From: Cupriavidus necator N-1
GTDB lineage: Bacteria > Pseudomonadota > Gammaproteobacteria > Burkholderiales > Burkholderiaceae
Direction of reading: 5' to 3'
Assembly: GCF_000219215.1 (NCBI RefSeq)
Contig: NC_015726.1
Coordinates: 1,240,001 to 1,304,000 of the forward strand
DNA length: 64,000 bases
Part shown: in pieces, positions 19,299 through 27,235 of the stretch
Layout: the number at the start of each line of letters is the position of its first letter
Position numbering within the stretch: the first letter of the stretch is position 1
Position numbers and translations under genes: made by a program
Notes under the pieces: model-generated
Databases searched by the model: none
The model's input: the letters and a program-made list of their open reading frames with translations, nothing else
Told to the model about the DNA's origin: nothing

Positions 19299-22200
19299 TT
19301 ATGCCGCTTCAGTAGCCTTGGTCTGTCCCGGCTTTGCGCTTCCTTGCTGCCATTGCGCCATCAGCCGCTCCCAGCGCGTGCGGGTGGCCGCCAGGTTGCG
19401 CGCCTTGACGTGGCCGTAGCCGCGGATTTCCTGCGGCAGCCGGGCAATCTCCAGCGCCAGGTCAAGGTTTTGCGCGGAAAGTGCCGGCAGCAAGGCTTCC
19501 ACGCTGCGCCGGAATTCACCGATCAAGGCCCGCTCTTCCTTGCGCTCCAGGGTGTAGCCGAAGGGGTCGAATGCCGTGCCGCGCAGTCCCTTGAACCGGG
19601 CCAGTACGCCGAACGCGCTGCGCATCCACGGGCCATAGGCGCCTTTCACCAGTTCGCCGGCCTGGTTCTTCCGCGCAAACAGGGGAGGGGCCAGGTGATG
19701 GACCAGCCGGACCTTGCCTTCGAACATCGCCGCAATCTGCTGGCGGAATGCGGCGCCGGTATGCAGGCGAGCCACCTCATATTCGTCTTTATAGGCCATC
19801 AGCTTGAACAGCGAGCGGGCCACGGCTTCGGTCAGGCGGGTGCCGCCGACGACCGATTCCGCTGCCTTCACGCGGCCCACTAACGACTCGTATTGCGCCG
19901 CATAGGCCCGGTTCTGGTAGCCGGCCAGGAAGTCGGCATGCTTCGTCATCAGTTCCCCGACCGGCACCTTGCGCACGAACTGGATTACCTGCGAGCCGGC
20001 CGGCTGCGCGGGTATCTTCGACATATCGTGGGCGCACAGCCGGCCCCATTCGAAGGCCGCCTTGTTGCTGTCGACCTGCACGCCGTTGAGCTCGATGGCG
20101 CGCATCAGCGCGGCGTGCGACAGCGGCACCTTGCCTTTCTGCCAGGCATAGCCGAGCAGCAGCAGGTTGGCGAAGATCGACTGGCCGAGCAGCTGCTTCG
20201 CCACCTGTTCGGCGTCGAAGCTGGCGAGCTGGCCTTCGCCGACGGACTGCGCGATCCGCGCCACGGCCTCGCCGGTCTGCGGATCCCAGTCGGGATTGCG
20301 GACAAAGGCCGCGGTCGGGGTGAGATGGCTGTTCAGCACCACATAGGTCCGCGCCGGCGACATCGCGGCCAGCGAGGTCTTGCCGGCTGCGACCACGGTA
20401 TCGCAGGCGATCACCAGGTCGGCCATGGCCATGTCGACGCGGCTCGCATGCAGGGCGTCCGGGCTGGCGGCGATCTGGATGTGGCTCCAGGTGGCCCCAC
20501 CCATCTGCGCCATGCCGGTCGCATCCTGGGTGATCACGCCCTTGCCCTCCAGGTGGGCGGCCATGCCCAGCACGCCGCCGATGGTGACGATGCCGGTGCC
20601 GCCGATCCCCGCCACCACGATGCGCTGCGGCTTGCCGGCATCCGGCAGCGTGGGCATCGGGATGGCCGGAGGCGTGGCGCGGCCGCTCGCGGTGGCGGCG
20701 GGCTTCTTCAGTTGGCCGCCTTCGACCGTGACAAAGCTCGGGCAGAAGCCCTTGGTGCAGGAGAAGTCCTTGTTGCAGGTATCCTGGTTGACCTTGCGCT
20801 TGCGGCCGAAGTCGGTTTCCACCGGCTGCACGGCCAGGCAATTGCTTTGCACGGAGCAGTCGCCGCAGCCTTCGCACACCAGCTCGTTGATGACCACGCG
20901 CTTCGCCGGATCGACCATGGTGCCGCGCTTGCGCTCGCGGCGCTTCTTGGTGGCGCAGGCCTGGTCGTAGATGATCACGGTCACGCCGGACACCTCGCGC
21001 AGCTCGCGCTGCACGGTATCGAGCTCGTCGCGGTGGCGCACGGTGACGCCGGCGGCGAGGTTGTCGACACCCTTGTACTTGCCCGGTTCGTCCGTGACCA
21101 CGACGATCTGCCGCGCGCCTTCGGCGCCCAGTTCGCGCGTCATCGCCGGCACGTCGAGCTGGCCGTCCACCGGCTGGCCGCCGGTCATGGCCACGGCGCT
21201 GTTGAACAGGATCTTGTAGGTCAGGTTCACGCCGGCGTGGATCGACTGGCGTACCGCCAGCAGGCCGGAGTGGTTGTAGGTGCCGTCGCCCAGGTTGGCG
21301 AACATGTGGGTGCGCTTGCTGAAGGGCGCCTGGCCCATCCAGTGCACGCCTTCGCCGCCCATCTGCGACCACGAGGTGGTCGAGCGGTCCATCCACACCA
21401 CCATGCCGTGGCAGCCGATGCCGGCGGTCGCGACCGAGCCCTCCGGCACCTGGGTGCTGGTGTTGTGCGGGCAGCCCGGGCAGAACCACGGCAGGCGATC
21501 GGTGGCGCGCGTATCGCCCTGGCCGGTGGCGCGTTCCTTCGCTTCGATTTCCTGCAGGCGCACGTCCATGCGCGCGGCCACGTCGGCCGGCACGCCCAGC
21601 GCCTTGAGCCGCTGCGCGATGGCCTTGGCCACCAGCGCGGGCGAGAGATCGGCCTTGGCGCGCAGCAGCCAGTCCTCGGCGGGCTTGCGGTGGCTCCATT
21701 CGCCGCCGGCGCCGTCGGTGTGGTGGTACTTGCCGAAGACGGCCGGGCGGGCGGCGGGCGGGTAGTGGTACAGCTCGTCCTTGAGCTGCTGCTCGATGAC
21801 GGGACGCTTTTCCTCGACCACCAGGATTTCGCGCAGCCCGCGCGCAAAGTCGCGCACGCTGTCGGGCTCCAGCGGCCAAACCACGCTGACCTTGTGCAGC
21901 CGGATGCCGAGCGCGCGGCAGGTGGCGTCATCCAGCCCGAGGTCGAGCAGGGCCTGGCGCGTGTCGCTGTAGGCCTTGCCGCTGGCGATGATGCCGAGGC
22001 GGTCGCCGGATCCCTCGATCACGTTGCGGTTCAGGCGGTTGGCACGCACATAGGCGAGCGCGGCCGGCCACTTGAACTCCATCATGCGCGCCTCGGCCGC
22101 GAGCGGATCGTCGGGCCAGCGGATATGCAGTCCGCCCTCGGGCAGGGCGAAGTCTTCCGGCAACACGATGCGCACGCGATCCGAGTCGGTGGTCACCGAG

Positions 22201-22865
22201 GCGCCCGATTCCACCACCTCCTGCACGGTCTTCATGCCGGCCCACAGCCCGCTGAAGCGGCTCATGGCGAGGGCATGCACGCCGAGATCGAGGATGTCCT
22301 GCACATTGGACGGGAAGAACACCGGCAGCCCGCACGCCATGAAGGTGTGGTCGCTCTGGTGGGCCAGCGTGCTGCTCTTGGAGACATGGTCATCGCCGGC
22401 GAGCGCGATCACGCCACCCAGCGGCGAGGTGCCGGCGAGGTTGGCATGCTTGAGCGCATCGCCGCTGCGGTCGACGCCGGGACCCTTGCCATACCAGATG
22501 CCGAACACGCCGTCGTAGCGCTTGCTGGCGGCATCGAACTCCAGTTGCTGCGAGCCCCAGACCGCCGTGACGCCGAGTTCCTCGTTGACGCCGGGTTTGA
22601 AGACCACGTGGTTATCGGCAAGATGCTTCTTTGCCTGCCACAGCGCCTGGTCATAGGTCCCCAGGGGTGAACCGCGGTAGCCGGAAATAAAGGCGGCGGT
22701 GTTGTGGCCGGCCGCGGCATCGCGCTTGCGCTGCAACAGCGGCAGGCGTACCAGCGCCTGCACGCCGCTCATGTAGGCACGGCCGGAGTCCAGCGCGTAC
22801 TTGTCGTCGATCGACACGGCTTGCATCGCCTGCCGGGCCGCGTCGGGGAGGATTGGAGCATTCAT
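19299..22865 (-). CDS. Indolepyruvate ferredoxin oxidoreductase family, alpha-beta fusion
   Basis: TPP- and Fe-S-dependent 2-oxoacid oxidoreductase of 1188 residues that decarboxylates aryl- or other 2-oxoacids to acyl-CoA. The alpha-type part is N-terminal (FISGYRGSPLGTYDQAL). The TPP-binding part includes FCPGCPHNTSTQ and GIGCHGMV. A cysteine cluster for Fe-S centres stands near residues 660-710 (CEGCGDC; CNKDFSCTKGFC). The beta/gamma-type domain starts about 745 with GIGGTGIVTIGGVLG. This long fused form is typical of proteobacteria. In this operon it could act on an oxoacid produced by the Ldh2-type dehydrogenase, but that link is inference. No strong ribosome-binding site is seen before the ATG at 22865. 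Confidence 0.92.
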   Translation of the reverse strand: MNAPILPDAARQAMQAVSIDDKYALDSGRAYMSGVQALVRLPLLQRKRDAAAGHNTAAFISGYRGSPLGTYDQALWQAKKHLADNHVVFKPGVNEELGVTAVWGSQQLEFDAASKRYDGVFGIWYGKGPGVDRSGDALKHANLAGTSPLGGVIALAGDDHVSKSSTLAHQSDHTFMACGLPVFFPSNVQDILDLGVHALAMSRFSGLWAGMKTVQEVVESGASVTTDSDRVRIVLPEDFALPEGGLHIRWPDDPLAAEARMMEFKWPAALAYVRANRLNRNVIEGSGDRLGIIASGKAYSDTRQALLDLGLDDATCRALGIRLHKVSVVWPLEPDSVRDFARGLREILVVEEKRPVIEQQLKDELYHYPPAARPAVFGKYHHTDGAGGEWSHRKPAEDWLLRAKADLSPALVAKAIAQRLKALGVPADVAARMDVRLQEIEAKERATGQGDTRATDRLPWFCPGCPHNTSTQVPEGSVATAGIGCHGMVVWMDRSTTSWSQMGGEGVHWMGQAPFSKRTHMFANLGDGTYNHSGLLAVRQSIHAGVNLTYKILFNSAVAMTGGQPVDGQLDVPAMTRELGAEGARQIVVVTDEPGKYKGVDNLAAGVTVRHRDELDTVQRELREVSGVTVIIYDQACATKKRRERKRGTMVDPAKRVVINELVCEGCGDCSVQSNCLAVQPVETDFGRKRKVNQDTCNKDFSCTKGFCPSFVTVEGGQLKKPAATASGRATPPAIPMPTLPDAGKPQRIVVAGIGGTGIVTIGGVLGMAAHLEGKGVITQDATGMAQMGGATWSHIQIAASPDALHASRVDMAMADLVIACDTVVAAGKTSLAAMSPARTYVVLNSHLTPTAAFVRNPDWDPQTGEAVARIAQSVGEGQLASFDAEQVAKQLLGQSIFANLLLLGYAWQKGKVPLSHAALMRAIELNGVQVDSNKAAFEWGRLCAHDMSKIPAQPAGSQVIQFVRKVPVGELMTKHADFLAGYQNRAYAAQYESLVGRVKAAESVVGGTRLTEAVARSLFKLMAYKDEYEVARLHTGAAFRQQIAAMFEGKVRLVHHLAPPLFARKNQAGELVKGAYGPWMRSAFGVLARFKGLRGTAFDPFGYTLERKEERALIGEFRRSVEALLPALSAQNLDLALEIARLPQEIRGYGHVKARNLAATRTRWERLMAQWQQGSAKPGQTKATEAA

Positions 22866-22956
22866 AAGGGCGGTTTTCAGGCAAACAGGGTTGAACGGGG
22901 CCTGCCGGCGTGCCTTGGCACCCGGATTCCAGGCAATACAGGTGATGGAAGCGGCG

Positions 22957-23991
22957 CTAGCCGGGGAGGGGGATGCCGAGTTCGCGGCCTAGCGCATCCA
23001 GTTCCCGCACGACCGCGTCGGGCAGGGCGATGCCTTGCTCGCGGCCTTCGCGTTCGAGCGCTTCGCCTCGGTGTCCGGGGAGCCGGGCATCGGCGCCGCC
23101 GGCGGCAAGATAATTGCCGGTCCACTGCGCCATGTAGTCGGCGAACAGGTCCTTGCCGGCAAAGGCGTCCGGCTTTACCAGCCAGACAAAACCGCCTTGG
23201 CGGCCGACCGCGCCGGCGCCTGCGACGGTGTTGCGCGCGGGAGAAAGCGAGTCTGCGGTGGCGGCCATGGCACCGGCCAGGCACTCCACCATCATGGCGA
23301 TGCCGATGCCTTTGTGCCCGCCGGTGGGCAGCAGCGAGCCTTCCAGCGCGCGTTGCGCATCGGTGGTCGGATGGCCGTCGGCGTCTAGCGCCCAGTCATC
23401 GGGAATCGGCTTGCCTTCACGGGCGGCCAGCAGGATATGGCCGCGGGCGGCGACGCTGCAGGCGACGTCGAACACGATCGGCGCCGCGCCCGGCAACGGG
23501 CAGCCGAAGGCGATGGGGTTGTGCCCGATCGCGGCGCGGGCAAATCCTTCCATGCCCAGCACGGGCGGCGTGCGCTGTCCGACCATGCAGAAGGCACCCG
23601 CCTCGGCAGCCAGCAGCGCTGGGATGCCCAGCGCGCCGAGATGGCCGCACGATTGCACCGCAACCAGCACGGACGCGCACGATTGCAGCGCCTCCAGCCC
23701 CAGTTGCACGGCGCGCGGGCCCGCGATCTGGCCCATGGCGCCGTCGGCGTCCAGCACGATGCCGCCCGGAAAGGCCTTGTGCGACATCTCGGGGCGCGGG
23801 TTGAAATCGCCGGCACGCAGGCGTTCGACATAGGAGGGGACCCGCGTCAGGCCATGCGTCTTGTAGCCACGCAGTTCGCTGCGCACCAGTGCGGCCGCGG
23901 CTTCGGTAGCCTGGTCTGGCGCCACGCCGCACGACTCGAACACGGCGGCGGTCCAGCGCGCAAGGCGGTCGGTTTTCCAGCGGATACTCAT
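22957..23991 (-). CDS. Ldh2/malate-lactate dehydrogenase family oxidoreductase
   Basis: NAD(P)-dependent 2-hydroxyacid dehydrogenase of 344 residues with the non-Rossmann fold of YlbC/ComC/DpkA. Visible marks are SELRGYKTHGLTRVPSYVERL (catalytic His region), GHLGALGIPALLAAEAG, IGHNPIAFG and LLPTGGHKGIGIAMMVE. The start at 23991 is chosen because its ATG overlaps the TGA of the GntR gene in an ATGA arrangement; a longer frame upstream has no family similarity. ComC-type enzymes of this family oxidise sulfolactate, and others act on malate, ureidoglycolate or delta-piperideine carboxylate. The substrate is undecided. Confidence 0.9.
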   Translation of the reverse strand: MSIRWKTDRLARWTAAVFESCGVAPDQATEAAAALVRSELRGYKTHGLTRVPSYVERLRAGDFNPRPEMSHKAFPGGIVLDADGAMGQIAGPRAVQLGLEALQSCASVLVAVQSCGHLGALGIPALLAAEAGAFCMVGQRTPPVLGMEGFARAAIGHNPIAFGCPLPGAAPIVFDVACSVAARGHILLAAREGKPIPDDWALDADGHPTTDAQRALEGSLLPTGGHKGIGIAMMVECLAGAMAATADSLSPARNTVAGAGAVGRQGGFVWLVKPDAFAGKDLFADYMAQWTGNYLAAGGADARLPGHRGEALEREGREQGIALPDAVVRELDALGRELGIPLPG

Positions 23992-24692
23992 GTGGATTTC
24001 TCCCGCACGATCATCAGGCGCTCCGCGAACGGGGCGGCATAGATCGACTGGTAGTAGAGCGGCTGGTCGCGCAGCGTGTAGCCACGTAACTCCATGATGA
24101 ATGCCGGCGCTTCCGGGTCGAGCCCGAGTTCCTGCGCGGCCGCGGCCGGGGCCGGGCCAAAGCGGATCCACTGGTCCACGCGCAGCGTCGGCAGCGACAG
24201 GCGCTGGCCGATCAGCTCGCGCAGGTTCTTCTCCAGGGCATCGCGGTCCAGCCCGCCAAGTTGCGCAAAGTCTTCCTCGCGCAGCCAGAACTCGCTGTAG
24301 AGGTCGAAGCGGCCGCCGACGCTGATCACGCGCTCGATGCGCACGTAGCCGTCACCGGCGAGGAACTCCGACCACGGTCCCTTGCGCTTGATACGCTTTA
24401 CCGAGCGCGCGTGGACGTAGGACGGCAGCTCGTTGCCCTGTTCATCGCGAAAGCGCAGGTAACGGACATCCGCCGGCGCAACGCGCGTCCCGGAGACAAA
24501 GGTGCCCCGTCCCTGTTCGCGCGTGATCAGTCCGGAGTGCGTCAGCCGCGCCAATGCCTTCTGGATCGTGCCGACGCTGACCCCATGGAAGCTGGCGAGC
24601 TCGCCCTCGGAGGGCAGGCGGTCGCCCTCGCGCAGTGCGCCGGATTCGATGGAGTGGATGATCGCGTCGGAGACGCTGCGAAGTTTGGTCAT
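23988..24692 (-). CDS. GntR family (HutC-type) transcriptional regulator
   Basis: DNA-binding repressor of 234 residues. The winged helix occupies about residues 5-70 (LREGDRLPSEGELASFHGVS; LTREQGRGTFVSG-type ending). A UTRA effector domain of the HutC group follows to the end (AAQELGLDPEAPAFIMELRG; YYQSIYAAPFAERL). It stands six bases after the large UxaA-like gene and overlaps the next gene by four bases, so it is inside the operon it probably controls. Candidate half-site-like sequences CCTRTATAGR lie at both promoters 26.16-26.27 kb. Confidence 0.92.
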   Translation of the reverse strand: MTKLRSVSDAIIHSIESGALREGDRLPSEGELASFHGVSVGTIQKALARLTHSGLITREQGRGTFVSGTRVAPADVRYLRFRDEQGNELPSYVHARSVKRIKRKGPWSEFLAGDGYVRIERVISVGGRFDLYSEFWLREEDFAQLGGLDRDALEKNLRELIGQRLSLPTLRVDQWIRFGPAPAAAAQELGLDPEAPAFIMELRGYTLRDQPLYYQSIYAAPFAERLMIVREKST

Positions 24693-24698
24693 GGTTGT

Positions 24699-25853
24699 TC
24701 AGAGGCTCAGTGCGAATCGACTGACCGCGGTCTCCCGGATATCGAGCACCTCGCTGGTCAGCCGCGTGCCGGATGCGACGTCCATCGCATAACCAAACAG
24801 CTGCTCGCCGAGGTCGGAGATCTTGTCCCCGTTCTGCAGGACTCCGCTGACGTCGAAGTCAATGTTGTCGGCCATGGTGTGCAGGGTATTGACGTTGCCG
24901 CACACCTTGACGGTCGGTGCCACCATGCTGCCGATGGGGTTGCCCACCCCCGTGCCGAAGAAGGTGAGCTGGCATCCGCCGGCGGCCAGCGCAGTGAGAT
25001 TTTCCACTGCCGCGGCCGGCGCGTCCATGAAATGCAGCCCCTTCTTCTGCGGCGCCTCGCCGTAGCGCAGCACGCCCACCAGTGGGCTGGTGCCGGCCTT
25101 GGCCATGGCGCCCAGCGCCTTTTCCTCGACCGTGGTCAGGCCGCCGCGCTTGTTGTCGGGCGAAGGCTGGTCCTCGCGCATGTCGACGCCGCGCGAGATC
25201 GCCAGGTTTTCCATGTTGCGCACCGCCGTGACAAAGGCCTCGCGCACCCGGCCATCGGCCGCGCGCTCGGCGAACAGATGCTCGGCGCCGATGAACTCCG
25301 AGGTTTCGGAAATGATCACGGTGCCGCCGCCGGCGATCACCATGTCCGCCATGCGGCCGATCACCGGATTGCAGCTCAGCCCGGAAGTGGTGTCAGAACC
25401 GCCGCACTCGACGCCGATCACCAGCGACGACACCGGGCACGGCACGCGGCGCGCCTTCGACGCCGCCAGCGAGAGCCGGCTGGCCTTGCGCGTGCCTTCG
25501 GCAATGCATGCAACCGTGCCGTCGGGCTGCAGGTGCACGCATTCGACCGGCTTGCCGGTGCTGCGGATGCGGCGTGCGACCTCTTCCGTCGACGATTCTT
25601 CCAGGCCCACCAGCAGCACCGCGGCGATATTGGGATTGCGGCCAAGGCCGGCCAGCGACTCGAACGCGAAATCCAGGTCGGCGCCGAACTGTCCGCGCAC
25701 GAACAGCGTCGTGACCGGGATGCAGCCGCCTACGGTGCGGGCAATGGTGCGGGTGACCGGATTGCAGTTGTCCATCACGGAAACCACCGCGACCCAGTTG
25801 CGCACACCGACCGCGCCGTTCTCGCGCGGGTATCCGAGGAAGGTTGTTGTCAT
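24699..25853 (-). CDS. UxaA-type dehydratase/lyase, large subunit
   Basis: Protein of 384 residues matching the C-terminal catalytic part of altronate/galactarate dehydratases (UxaA, GarD) and the SuyB subunit of (R)-sulfolactate sulfo-lyase. It has FLGYPRENGAVGVRNWVAV, CIPVTTLFVRGQFG, GVECGGSDTTSGLSCNPVIG (metal-site cysteine region) and FFGTGVGNPIGS. These enzymes eliminate water, or sulfite in the Suy case, from a 2-hydroxyacid with a metal. ATG 25853 is preferred over 25859 because AGGGG stands eight bases before it; the two differ by two codons. It is a separate gene from its SAF partner, as in SuyAB and unlike E. coli UxaA. Confidence 0.9.
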   Translation of the reverse strand: MTTTFLGYPRENGAVGVRNWVAVVSVMDNCNPVTRTIARTVGGCIPVTTLFVRGQFGADLDFAFESLAGLGRNPNIAAVLLVGLEESSTEEVARRIRSTGKPVECVHLQPDGTVACIAEGTRKASRLSLAASKARRVPCPVSSLVIGVECGGSDTTSGLSCNPVIGRMADMVIAGGGTVIISETSEFIGAEHLFAERAADGRVREAFVTAVRNMENLAISRGVDMREDQPSPDNKRGGLTTVEEKALGAMAKAGTSPLVGVLRYGEAPQKKGLHFMDAPAAAVENLTALAAGGCQLTFFGTGVGNPIGSMVAPTVKVCGNVNTLHTMADNIDFDVSGVLQNGDKISDLGEQLFGYAMDVASGTRLTSEVLDIRETAVSRFALSL

Positions 25854-25858
25854 CTGCA

Positions 25859-26149
25859 TTACCCCTTTTGCAGGTCGCCGCGGGCACGCGCCGACTCGAT
25901 GTTGTGAACGTGCATGTGTTCGCCGGCGCGCACCGCGCGGCTGGCGCGGCCGATGACCTGGCCGTACTTCAGGATGGTTTCTCCCTCGACCGTGTCGGCG
26001 ATGCAGATCTTGTGGCCGAACGGCACGTCTTGCAGCAGCACCAGCTTGCCTTGTCGCTCGCCTTCCAGCGCGCAGGCGTCGCCGGCCTGGCCGGCGTCCA
26101 GCAGGGTGGCCACATTGTCGGCCGGGTTCAGTACGATGGCTCGGGGCAT
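25859..26149 (-). CDS. UxaA-type dehydratase/lyase, small SAF-domain subunit
   Basis: Protein of 96 residues corresponding to the N-terminal SAF domain of UxaA/GarD or to SuyA. Visible segments are LNPADNVATLLDAG, QDVPFGHKICIADTVEGETI and KYGQVIGRASRAVRAGEHMHVHNIES, the last being the conserved loop with His. It is the first gene of the leftward operon; AGGAG stands seven bases before the ATG. Its stop (TAA 25861-25859) overlaps an ATG in the large subunit. A promoter is visible immediately upstream. Confidence 0.92.
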   Translation of the reverse strand: MPRAIVLNPADNVATLLDAGQAGDACALEGERQGKLVLLQDVPFGHKICIADTVEGETILKYGQVIGRASRAVRAGEHMHVHNIESARARGDLQKG

Positions 26150-26158
26150 TGATCAACT

Positions 26159-26168
26159 CCTGTATAGG
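26159..26168. promoter_or_regulatory. CCTGTATAGG near-palindrome, candidate GntR operator
   Basis: One mismatch from the palindrome CCTATATAGG. It lies just downstream of the leftward -10 and overlaps the ribosome-binding-site region, where a bound repressor would block transcription. A second copy with one mismatch is at 26258-26267. The assignment to the GntR protein is inference. Confidence 0.4.
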
Positions 26169-26179
26169 TGTTGGGATCA

Positions 26180-26209
26180 AATGTAGGGAGCCTGCTGGTA
26201 TCTAGTCAA
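26180..26209 (-). promoter_or_regulatory. Promoter of the uxaA-like operon
   Basis: On the minus strand: TTGACT (26209-26204), an 18-base spacer and TACATT (26185-26180), about 30 bases before the start at 26149. Confidence 0.6.
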
Positions 26210-26257
26210 GGATAAATAGGGATACTCAGCGAAAACCACTACTCCTAGAGTGAAAGT

Positions 26258-26302
26258 CCTATATAGAAGTTTGTTGACATCGGCCCGACCGCTGTCTATC
26301 GT
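26258..26302 (+). promoter_or_regulatory. Divergent promoter with CCTATATAGA site
   Basis: TTGACA (26274-26279), a 17-base spacer and TATCGT (26297-26302) face the two small paralogous genes. The CCTATATAGA box (26258-26267) sits seven bases upstream of the -35. Together with the copy at 26159, this makes shared control of both directions plausible. Confidence 0.55.
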
Positions 26303-26366
26303 CATGACAACGGCGATGTTGTTTGCGCCGGAGCATCGACGCAGTGAATCAACGGAGAAGGCGGAC

Positions 26367-26828
26367 ATGAACGTCATGTCACACAAGGAAAAGATTGCGA
26401 AGCTGCAGGCCCTGCGCGCACGCCTGGATCCCCTGGAGGACTTCGGCCTGTGGTTCTGGGCAGGCATGACCGCCGGCACCCATGCCGTCAATGCAGCACT
26501 GCATCAGGCGGGCATCACGCTGGATGACGACCGGTTCCCGACGCAACCCGGCGTCTACCTGGTGCCGCAGCCCGACGGCAGCCTGAAGCCGGCGTTCCGG
26601 CCGCTGGGCGACGTCCTGCATGTCGGTCGCCCGAAAGTGGAGGGGCCGGTGCCTGCCGATATCGCCGAGATGATGGAAGTGATGGAGCACATCGAGCACT
26701 ACCGCGATCCCTGTCTGCGCGAAGGGCTGGCGCCGACCGCCGGGATTGCGCAAGGTTGCGACGCCGCGCTGCGCCGCTGCCTGGGATTGCTGGAAGCGCG
26801 CCTGGAGGGAGACCGCCATGGACATTGA
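26367..26828 (+). CDS. Small helical protein with AGTHxxNAxLH motif, paralogue 1
   Basis: Protein of 153 residues, function unknown. The start at 26367 is preceded by GGAG. The predicted structure is mostly helical: KEKIAKLQALRARLDPLEDFG leads into WAGMTAGTHAVNAALHQAG, then a Pro-rich loop (QPGVYLVPQPDG), EMMEVMEHIEHYRDPCLREG, and a closing helix with CDAALRRCLGLLEARLEG. No signal or TM is seen. The AGTHxxNAxLHxxG motif recurs in the next gene, which it overlaps by 11 bases, so the two probably form a complex. HEPN-like or four-helix-bundle folds are conceivable but not shown. Confidence 0.72.
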   Translation: MNVMSHKEKIAKLQALRARLDPLEDFGLWFWAGMTAGTHAVNAALHQAGITLDDDRFPTQPGVYLVPQPDGSLKPAFRPLGDVLHVGRPKVEGPVPADIAEMMEVMEHIEHYRDPCLREGLAPTAGIAQGCDAALRRCLGLLEARLEGDRHGH

Positions 26829-27183
26829 GCAGCACATGGCGATGGCGCGCAGTCTCGAGGCGTCGCTGCAGAAGTGCACCAGCGTCGACTACGAGATGAC
26901 TATCGAAGGCGCGATGCTGGCGGGAACGCACTGGTTGAACGCGCTACTGCACAAGGTGGGTGCGACGCCGCCGCAGGCGGATGTGTTCCATACCTACCTG
27001 CTGACGGTCAATGAATTCCGGCGGCTGGCGGTGGCGGCGGAGAAGCCGCTGCACGCCCTGGCCGCCATCGAGGATACGCGGGCGCCGTTTGTACGCGGCA
27101 ACCATCCGGGTGGAGAAGCTGCCGCCGAACGGGCGCTGGAGCTGCTGTCGTTGATCCGCGCGACGGCGCTGGGCAGCGCATAG
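26818..27183 (+). CDS. Small helical protein with AGTHxxNAxLH motif, paralogue 2
   Basis: Protein of 121 residues, function unknown. It shares EGAMLAGTHWLNALLHKVG with the preceding gene and likewise ends in a helical bundle (AAERALELLSLIRATALG). GGAG lies in the coding end of gene 1, nine bases before this ATG. Being short, overlapping and related suggests duplication followed by division of labour in a hetero-complex. It is followed after 52 bases by the MDR-type oxidoreductase, so it may be the second gene of that operon. Confidence 0.72.
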   Translation: MDIEQHMAMARSLEASLQKCTSVDYEMTIEGAMLAGTHWLNALLHKVGATPPQADVFHTYLLTVNEFRRLAVAAEKPLHALAAIEDTRAPFVRGNHPGGEAAAERALELLSLIRATALGSA

Positions 27184-27235
27184 CAAGTACAGACGCAGCA
27201 AGAGACACGTCGAGAGACAGGAAAAGGAGACAACA

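Noticed and set aside
19893..22670. A 925-codon open frame opposite the IOR-like gene
   Set aside because: It is a GC-rich antisense shadow. The reverse strand has an unbroken family match with Fe-S and TPP motifs, while this frame has Ala/Gly/His-rich, domain-free sequence.
24699..26180. One long UxaA-like gene starting at 26180
   Set aside because: The first third is in a different frame from the SAF domain. The small subunit 25859-26149 has its own start, ribosome-binding site and stop.
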